Part shown: positions 58,807-64,000 of the stretch, in pieces
Layout of the letters: every line of letters starts with the position of its first letter
How positions within the stretch are numbered: the stretch's first letter is position 1
NCBI RefSeq assembly: GCF_001261735.1
Contig: NZ_CVRP01000006.1
Coordinates: forward strand, 62,001 to 126,000
Length of the DNA stretch: 64,000 nt
Reading direction: 5' to 3'
Source of the DNA: Dysgonomonas sp. BGC7
Lineage (GTDB): Bacteria > Bacteroidota > Bacteroidia > Bacteroidales > Dysgonomonadaceae
Translations under genes and position numbers: made by a program
The notes under the pieces: model-generated
Seen by the model: the letters and a program-made list of their open reading frames with translations, nothing else
Databases searched by the model: none
What the model was told of the DNA's origin: nothing

Positions 58807-60036
58807 TTATCTTATAACGATATCTGCATAGGCGTTAGACACTTCTATTTTTGCAGTAGGAGTTCCGGAGCCAATAATACCTTTTTTTGTAATCCGGCCT
58901 ATCGCTTCTGAAGATTGAATATGCTTTACCGGATATTTCTTCGATATGCTGATGTCACCGTAAGTGAATGCTGCATCAAATTCTACAGTGAGCGTGGAAG
59001 GTAGAGATATGGCAACATCTGCATAACTGCCTTTTATTTTTATCGCTTTCAGCTTCGGCGAAACTGATTTTACAGTAAGGTCGCCGTAGGTTGTTGTTGC
59101 TGTCAGATTCGATATAAGATTGTCGATGACAATATTTGTATATTTGAGATTGATATCTATATTTGTTGCTGTTCCTACCTTTAGGTCTCCGTATGAAGAT
59201 TGATTGCTTTTTGTTATTATTTCGTTTGCTTCTCCAATTTTATAGTTAGAGTAGTTTCCCCAAAACTCTATCTTTTTTGCCTTGGTTATGCTTACATCAG
59301 AATACGATCCTGTTATATCAACATTCTGTATTTCTCCTATTTTTACATCGCTATATCTTAACTTTAATTGTACTTTGTCACTATTCAGGCTTTGTGCATT
59401 CAGGTTACTGTACGACAAGTCTGCTGTAAAAGGTCCTTGATATTTGTCCAGTTTAATATTGCCATATTTAAGATCAATATCTAATCCTATGTTTCGCGGA
59501 ATACTTATAATGTAATTGATCTTTGCTCCTCGGTTTCCACTACTTGTACCGTTGGTACTAATAGATAGAAGCTTGTTTGTAGTAGATACATTACATGATC
59601 CTTTCATGACTCTCGAGTCGAAATATTGTATTTCCAGATCTATCTGATTCGATGTAGCTTCCCGTATGATAATGTCCCCGTATTTGTGAAAAAACTCTAT
59701 TTCGGATATATTGGTAAATGTTTTCTTTTCTATCCTTGTCGGAGTTTTGTCATCCGTTTTTTCAGAGAAGCTGAAATTAAAGATCTTCGTTCCGTTCCTC
59801 TTTTGCATATCCAATACGAGGTCATTGCTGCTGGAGTTGAAGGCCATAATCATCGAAGAATCAAACTCGGGGATGTCTATCTTCAGATCTTTCAGGCTTT
59901 CGAAAACTTCTTCCATATCCGGTAAGCCTGGTTTCTTTTCACGTTGAGGTATCGAGTCTGAAGAAAGAGATGCAAATATCAGACTCGGAAGCATAGCCAG
60001 AACAAATAAACAGGCCGTTGATATATACTTTTTCAT
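58807..60036 (-). CDS. Secreted beta-helix-like repeat protein (DUF4097-like)
   Basis: From the ATG at 60036 the protein has 409 residues with a signal peptide (MKKYISTACLFVLAMLPSLI). An alternative ATG at 60054 overlaps the anti-sigma gene. The mature chain is low in cysteine and built of repeating strands with the pattern YGDIxI / YSDVxI / YADIVI (KYGNIKLDKYQGPF, RYSDVKIGEIQNVD, SYSDVSITKAKKIE, TYGDLTVKSVSP, AYADIVIR at the end), as in DUF4097-type putative adhesins. It is predicted to be extracytoplasmic. It follows the anti-sigma gene by 11 bases. Confidence 0.75.
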   Translation of the reverse strand: MKKYISTACLFVLAMLPSLIFASLSSDSIPQREKKPGLPDMEEVFESLKDLKIDIPEFDSSMIMAFNSSSNDLVLDMQKRNGTKIFNFSFSEKTDDKTPTRIEKKTFTNISEIEFFHKYGDIIIREATSNQIDLEIQYFDSRVMKGSCNVSTTNKLLSISTNGTSSGNRGAKINYIISIPRNIGLDIDLKYGNIKLDKYQGPFTADLSYSNLNAQSLNSDKVQLKLRYSDVKIGEIQNVDITGSYSDVSITKAKKIEFWGNYSNYKIGEANEIITKSNQSSYGDLKVGTATNIDINLKYTNIVIDNLISNLTATTTYGDLTVKSVSPKLKAIKIKGSYADVAISLPSTLTVEFDAAFTYGDISISKKYPVKHIQSSEAIGRITKKGIIGSGTPTAKIEVSNAYADIVIR

Positions 60037-60047
60037 ATTTTGAGTTT

Positions 60048-60584
60048 TTAGCATTTTGTATGTTTACCTAATTTTTCATTTATATTTTCCAGTGCTTCTA
60101 TGTTTGCTTTATAATGCTTTACAAGATAGCGCATGGCTATTTCTTTATTATCGTTGTTTTCCATTTCGCTCACAAATTTAGAATTATTATCTACTATCTT
60201 CTGTAAGTCGGCAGTTAGCTGCGCCTGATTTTCGCTGTCTGTATTTGCCAGCTTACACATAATATCGGCAATTTGCTCTTTCATTTGTTCATTGTAGTAA
60301 TCGTTTGTGGCCTGAAATTCGTCTATAGTAATGCTGTTTTCTATTGGTTTTTCACTTCCCATATATGGCATATAGAATTTCGATGAAACGAATACCAGAA
60401 TGGCGATGGAAGCCGCAACAGATATTATGGCAATAAGATTTTTTCTTATTGTGCGTTTCTTCACAGGAGTTTCGCCCTGTTTGTTCAATAGAGCTTCGAA
60501 TCGTGCGCTATGTCCTTCCTGTGGATTTTCGTCGTCAAATATGGCTCTGTTGTCTTCTATATATTTTTTCCTGTCTTTTTCCAT
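60048..60584 (-). CDS. Anti-sigma factor-like membrane protein
   Basis: A 178-residue protein with an acidic cytoplasmic N terminus (EDNRAIFDDENPQEGHSARF, EALLNKQGE), one membrane helix at about 47-68 (NLIAIISVAASIAILVFVSS) and a helical, Lys/Asn/Glu-rich periplasmic part (about 75-178). Its place 6 bases after the ECF sigma gene and the single-helix topology make it the likely partner anti-sigma, although the N terminus is not a classic zinc anti-sigma motif. Its stop overlaps an upstream alternative start of the next gene. Confidence 0.75.
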   Translation of the reverse strand: MEKDRKKYIEDNRAIFDDENPQEGHSARFEALLNKQGETPVKKRTIRKNLIAIISVAASIAILVFVSSKFYMPYMGSEKPIENSITIDEFQATNDYYNEQMKEQIADIMCKLANTDSENQAQLTADLQKIVDNNSKFVSEMENNDNKEIAMRYLVKHYKANIEALENINEKLGKHTKC

Positions 60585-60590
60585 ATTCTC

Positions 60591-61121
60591 TCAAATAAGT
60601 TCTATCAATTTTTGCTTCGCTCTCATGTATTGTACCCGGATTGTGCCGGGAGCTGTTTGCAGTATTTCAGCTATTTCGTCATGGTCGTATCCTTCCATGA
60701 GGTATAAGCTCAATATAATTCTGCTGGTTTCAGGTAACTTTTTTATTGCTGCTTTTACTTGTTCTACTTTGTTTATTATATACTCCCATTCGTCACTATC
60801 ATTTTCTTCGGCAGTATCGAAGTGGATATTTTCGTTCAGATTTATAACATCCAGATCCTTTTTCCTCAATTTGTCGATAGAGGTATTGATCGCAATGCGT
60901 ACCAACCAAGCTTCGAAAGGGGTAGCTTCGTCATATTCGTTGAGTTTCGAAAATACTTTCAGAAAGCTTTCCTGCATAGAGTCTTCCGCTTCGGACGAAT
61001 TTTGCAGCACCCGATAGCAGGCATTGTACACTCTCTTGGAGAAAGTATTGTACAATTGCATCTGCGCTCTGCGTTCGCCTCTTCTGCATTGTTCTATTAT
61101 GCCGTAATCGAAACTAATCAT
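60591..61121 (-). CDS. ECF RNA polymerase sigma factor
   Basis: The 176-residue protein has sigma region 2 (about 8-75: EQCRRGERRAQMQLYNTFSK, RVYNACYRVLQNSSEAEDSM then QESFLKVFSKLNEY) and region 4 (about 120-172: AIKKLPETSRIILSLYLMEG, YDHDEIAEILQTAPGTIRVQ, YMRAKQKLIELI with the helix-turn-helix). It directs transcription of stress or envelope genes, probably including its own operon. It starts the operon sigma, anti-sigma, two secreted repeat proteins. A repeated GGTTACCC lies at 61129 and 61263 upstream. Confidence 0.93.
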   Translation of the reverse strand: MISFDYGIIEQCRRGERRAQMQLYNTFSKRVYNACYRVLQNSSEAEDSMQESFLKVFSKLNEYDEATPFEAWLVRIAINTSIDKLRKKDLDVINLNENIHFDTAEENDSDEWEYIINKVEQVKAAIKKLPETSRIILSLYLMEGYDHDEIAEILQTAPGTIRVQYMRAKQKLIELI

Positions 61122-61453
61122 CTATCTTGGTTACCCTTTCATTATATATGTACGGACGAAAAAAATGATTGTTACAAAAGAATGAATATTTTTTGTAAAT
61201 TTTTCCGGTTTTTAAATAATCAATAAGAATTACCGATATGTTTTTGTCGGCGTAACCCTTGTGGTTACCCTCAATTATAGAGCAGGTACAAGCCCTGCCC
61301 TTATAGATAAAAATATGGCTATAAATTATAAATAAAATTTCTTGTCTTGTTTAAATCTTGTTTTGTCTTGTCTTATTATATAGTATAGGTGAGCGTATCA
61401 CTAACTGTATCTTATAAGATACGCTTGATGATACTTTTCGTGAAATTTCCGAA
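61122..61453. other. Upstream region of the ECF sigma operon
   Basis: No gene. It contains GGTTACCCT at 61129-61137, just before the sigma ATG, and again at 61263-61271 as part of an inverted repeat GTAACC-CTTGT-GGTTAC (61252-61268). These may be autoregulation elements, but no -35/-10 spacing is established. Confidence 0.4.
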
Positions 61454-61666
61454 GGTTTATCTATAAGGAAAAGCCTCTCAAGCCCCTCCCACCTCCCCTG
61501 GGGAGGCTTAAGCGAAGCCAAGAGGGTTGAAAACTGATCAGTTAACAGTAATCAGTCAACAGTTAGCATAGGAGGAACGAATTTTCTGCGTCAGCAGTTT
61601 CTCCCCCTTTGGGGAGATGAAGAGGGGCTTGAAAAATGTACAACTTTGTCAGGTTTTACTTAAAAT
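61454..61666 (+). repeat. Dispersed ~200-bp intergenic repeat, copy 3
   Basis: Same element as copies 1 and 2, plus strand, with about 16-18 extra bases near its left end (after GGTTTATCTATAA): then AGCCCCTC, an ACCTCCCC/GGGGAGG hairpin, the conserved core, a CTCCCC/GGGGAG hairpin, GAGGGGCT, and a tail reading GTCAGGTTTTACTTAAAAT (one change). It lies between the sigma operon and the DUF4831 gene. Confidence 0.9.
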
Positions 61667-61728
61667 CGGGTTTTGCCAAGATTCAGAAAGTGATAATGTG
61701 AGATTACTAGATTTTAATAAAAAATACT

Positions 61729-61736
61729 TAGCTTTG
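61729..61736 (+). promoter_or_regulatory. -7 element upstream of the DUF4831 gene
   Basis: TAGCTTTG(T), 29 bases before the ATG at 61766; no clear -33 TTTG. Confidence 0.45.
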
Positions 61737-61765
61737 TCAGACTAATATCTTAAAATATAAGACGT

Positions 61766-62845
61766 ATGAAATATTATATAAGCCTGTTCTTATCGCTTAC
61801 TATAGCTGCCAATACTTCTTTTGCTCAAACAACAGTGAAAATGAGCGCAGTGAAAAGTAACAACTACGGAGTAGCTTATTCTCTGCCCAAAACAGCAATA
61901 AAGGTAACGGCCGATTATACTAAAACTACCCGTAAAGCAGGAGAGTTTTATCAGTATGCCGAGCGATATCTGAGCATAAGTAATCCGATAACAGAAGATG
62001 CAGTTATATATTCTTTGGCCGGTATTGATGCTGTCACCGAAGGGGTTGTGGACAAAGACAAGTCTTATCTGGTAGAATTCAGGTCGAATAGCACTTCTCC
62101 TTTTGTTACTCTAAGCAAAGATGGTTTGATATGTGCGATCAATGACGATTATACTTTTCCTAAGCCTGAGGTTGCCAGAGTGGCTACACCGGATGCGGTG
62201 CAAGCGGTGAATCCTCGAAGCTATCTGTCGGAAGAAATATTAAGAGCCGGCTCTACTGCCAAACAGGCAGAGCTGATTGCCAAACAGATATATCGCTTGC
62301 GTGAAAGCCGCAACAATATACTTACCGGCGAAGCCGATAATATGCCGCCCGATGGCAATGCCTACAAACTGGTTATGGCACAGCTTGAAGAACAGGAAAA
62401 AGCCCTGACTGCAATGTTTGCCGGAACAGAAATAAAAGAGCAGGGGTATAAAGAGTTCAGGATAGTACCTGATGAAAAAGATATTGCCAATAAGATTCTT
62501 TTCAGGTTTTCTTCGAAGTTGGGAGTTGTTGACGCCAACGACCTGTCGGGTGCTCCTGTCTATATCTCGTTAGTGAATAAGGCTCCTCGTGCCGAACAAA
62601 TACTTACCCCGAAAGAAGAGAAAGAGATGGATAAGAAATTCTCTTCGGGTATCATATACAATATTCCAAACAAGGCAAGCCTTCAGATCACATATAGTGG
62701 TAAGGACTATGTCCGTAAAGAGTGTGATGTGGTTCAGTTCGGAGTGCAGGATGTGCTTACCAAGCAAATGTTTGATAACAATAAGCAGCCGATCAAGGTT
62801 ATTTTCTACCCTGACTTGGGTGCTGTAAAACAAATAATTCAATAG
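61766..62845 (+). CDS. DUF4831 family secreted protein
   Basis: The 359-residue protein has a signal peptide (MKYYISLFLSLTIAANTSFA) and matches the Bacteroidetes DUF4831 family: NYGVAYSLPKTAIKVTADYT, then KTTRKAGEFYQYAERYLSIS, EDAVIYSLAGIDAVTEGVVD, LRESRNNILTGEADNMPPDG, EEQEKALTAMFAGTEI and GIIYNIPNKASLQITYSGKD. It is probably periplasmic or outer-membrane associated; function unknown. It lies 5 bases before the CYTH gene on the same strand, so the two are likely one transcript. Confidence 0.85.
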   Translation: MKYYISLFLSLTIAANTSFAQTTVKMSAVKSNNYGVAYSLPKTAIKVTADYTKTTRKAGEFYQYAERYLSISNPITEDAVIYSLAGIDAVTEGVVDKDKSYLVEFRSNSTSPFVTLSKDGLICAINDDYTFPKPEVARVATPDAVQAVNPRSYLSEEILRAGSTAKQAELIAKQIYRLRESRNNILTGEADNMPPDGNAYKLVMAQLEEQEKALTAMFAGTEIKEQGYKEFRIVPDEKDIANKILFRFSSKLGVVDANDLSGAPVYISLVNKAPRAEQILTPKEEKEMDKKFSSGIIYNIPNKASLQITYSGKDYVRKECDVVQFGVQDVLTKQMFDNNKQPIKVIFYPDLGAVKQIIQ

Positions 62846-62850
62846 GGCTT

Positions 62851-63327
62851 ATGGCTTTGGAAATCGAACGGAAGTTCCTTGTTTCGGGAGATTTTAAGAA
62901 AGATGCTTATGCCCATCAAGAGATTGTGCAAGGTTATCTTTCGTCTGTGGCAGAGCGTACTGTGCGTGTGCGTATAAAAGGGGAAAAAGCCTACCTTACT
63001 GTAAAAGGAGAAAGCTCTTCTTCGGGCGTCTCCCGCTTCGAGTGGGAAAAAGAGATATCGACAAGCGATGCCCGTGAACTACTGACTCTCTGCGAACCGG
63101 GCATAATAGATAAAATCCGCTATCTGGTGAAAATGGGATCTCATGTTTTCGAAGTAGACGAATTTCACGGCGAAAATGAAGGCTTGATTGTTGCCGAAAT
63201 TGAATTGCAAAACGAATCTGAGCCTTTCGAAAAACCCGAATGGCTAAGTATTGAAGTAACAGGAGATATCCGTTACTACAATTCTTCACTAATAAAAAAT
63301 CCGTATAAAAACTGGAAAGGGCAGTAG
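62851..63327 (+). CDS. CYTH domain protein (inorganic triphosphatase-like)
   Basis: The 158-residue CYTH protein has the ExExK-type start (MALEIERKFLV), the alternating basic strands RTVRVRIKGEKAYLTVKGES and FEWEKEISTSDAREL, IIDKIRYLVKMGSHVFEVDE and NEGLIVAEIELQNESE, forming a tunnel that binds triphosphates with a metal. It likely hydrolyses inorganic triphosphate or a nucleoside triphosphate. It is 5 bases after the DUF4831 gene and convergent with pyrC. Confidence 0.92.
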   Translation: MALEIERKFLVSGDFKKDAYAHQEIVQGYLSSVAERTVRVRIKGEKAYLTVKGESSSSGVSRFEWEKEISTSDARELLTLCEPGIIDKIRYLVKMGSHVFEVDEFHGENEGLIVAEIELQNESEPFEKPEWLSIEVTGDIRYYNSSLIKNPYKNWKGQ

Positions 63328-63339
63328 CGTACTATCCTG

Positions 63340-64000
63340 TTATCTGTCGAACTCAAGCATCTGCCCTCTGACTTCGTTCACTATTCCGTTCTCGAATGCT
63401 ATCTTTCCGTTGAGGAATGTCTTTTCTATCGAGGTAGACATTGTTTCACCCTCCAGTGGAGACCATTTGCACTTGTAGAGGATGTTGTCCTGAGAGATTG
63501 TATATGGCTTATTTGGGTTGACGAGTACAAGGTCGGCAAAGTATCCTTTGCGTATGTATCCACGCTTGTGTACCTGAAAGAGGGCAGCCGGAGCATGACA
63601 CATTTTACATACTACCTGCTCTTTGGTTATTTTTCCTTTCTTAGACAGCTCGAGCATCATTTGCAGCGAGTGCTGTACAAGAGGCCCTCCGGATGCAGCT
63701 TTGAGCGCACCGCCTTGTTTTTCTTCTAACAGATGGGGAGCGTGGTCGGTAGCTATTACATCAAGTTTGCCTTTTAGCAAGCCTTGCATCAGAGCACCTC
63801 TGTCTTGTCTTGTTTTCACAGCAGGATTCCACTTTATGCGTGTTCCATACTTGGAATAGTCTTCGTCCGAGAACCAAAGGTGGTGTACGCATACTTCGCC
63901 TGTTATCTTCTTTTCTGCCAAAGGCTTTATGTCGAACAAGCTGATTTCTTTCTCAGTGGAAAGGTGGAGAATATGCAGGCGTGACTGATATTTGTCAGCC
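63340..64000 (-). CDS. pyrC: Dihydroorotase (partial, N terminus beyond the window)
   Basis: The frame stays open to the right edge, with [15 protein letters not shown] just inside it (the substrate-site RLHxLHLST motif), so the start lies outside. Visible residues also include [40 protein letters not shown] (metal-binding DHAPH), [20 protein letters not shown] and the late [18 protein letters not shown]. This is the class I dihydroorotase of pyrimidine synthesis, closing carbamoyl-aspartate to dihydroorotate. It ends 12 bases from the convergent CYTH gene. Confidence 0.93.
   Translation of the reverse strand, partial: ADKYQSRLHILHLSTEKEISLFDIKPLAEKKITGEVCVHHLWFSDEDYSKYGTRIKWNPAVKTRQDRGALMQGLLKGKLDVIATDHAPHLLEEKQGGALKAASGGPLVQHSLQMMLELSKKGKITKEQVVCKMCHAPAALFQVHKRGYIRKGYFADLVLVNPNKPYTISQDNILYKCKWSPLEGETMSTSIEKTFLNGKIAFENGIVNEVRGQMLEFDR

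Noticed and set aside
1-64000. CRISPR arrays, rRNA operons, intact insertion-sequence transposases, restriction or toxin-antitoxin systems
   Set aside because: No regular direct-repeat/spacer pattern, rRNA signature, transposase or defence-system motif was found on reading both strands.

Overview
The window looks like chromosomal DNA from an AT-rich member of the Bacteroidetes, probably order Bacteroidales; a Dysgonomonas-like relative is possible but is only inference. The evidence is the promoter style (TTTG, about 19-21 bases, then TAnnTTTGC; no clear Shine-Dalgarno), characteristic families (DUF4831, DUF3836, head-GIN/DUF2807, CSD protein with a basic tail, BfmA/BtgA, RteC, a Bacteroidetes-type tyrosine recombinase), surface-lipoprotein signals, and Bacteroidetes-type gene clusters (mnmG-apt-uvrC, dtd-mazG-deoC, thrA-apgM).

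Positions 1 to about 10,957 are the right part of an integrative mobilisable or conjugative element inserted next to tRNA-Phe. Its tyrosine recombinase starts beside the tRNA. Leftwards follow two small excisionase-like HTH genes behind a good promoter, a large inverted repeat, cargo (AraC regulator, YciI-like protein, HxlR regulator, quinone reductase, MDR alcohol dehydrogenase, a cyclase-family enzyme), a frameshifted rteC, another HTH gene, a hairpin-rich candidate oriT, and the mobilisation genes (BfmA/BtgA-type protein, DUF5712 relaxase-like protein). Three genes in the cargo/control part are broken (rteC, an NmrA-like oxidoreductase, the quinone reductase), so the element seems to be decaying. 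Its left end is outside the window.

From 10,958 on the window is core genome: cold-shock protein, thiL, secreted proteins, sppA-lpxK-punA, an outer-membrane plug-domain protein, tRNA-Tyr/tRNA-Gly, then a long leftward block ribH, deoC, mazG, dtd, a membrane glycosyltransferase, DUF308 protein, acyltransferase, uvrC, apt, mnmG, cutC and ygiQ. Two perfect 16-bp parS-like palindromes lie between mnmG and apt. Rightward genes follow: an Omp85/TamA-like protein, a surface lipoprotein, an EamA transporter, fabI, a TsaC/Sua5 protein, an S41 protease lipoprotein, thrA and apgM. Then come an unknown two-helix membrane protein with a convergent 39-residue peptide gene, an MBL hydrolase, yjdM, a PMT-type glycosyltransferase with GtrA and a membrane/Nudix-like fusion, a BASS-like transporter, valS, an ECF sigma/anti-sigma operon with two secreted repeat proteins, DUF4831 protein, a CYTH phosphatase and a partial dihydroorotase.

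The most notable unexplained structure is a roughly 200-bp non-coding repeat present three times (13,817; 47,382; 61,454). It is bounded by inverted AGCCCCTC/GAGGGGCT ends and conserved internally. The second copy sits downstream of thrA-apgM, where thrC is often found in relatives. Other points of interest are the parS pair, a palindrome over the promoter of the S41/thrA transcription unit, the hairpin-dense oriT candidate, the 103-bp inverted repeat in the element, and a membrane protein with a degenerate Nudix domain.
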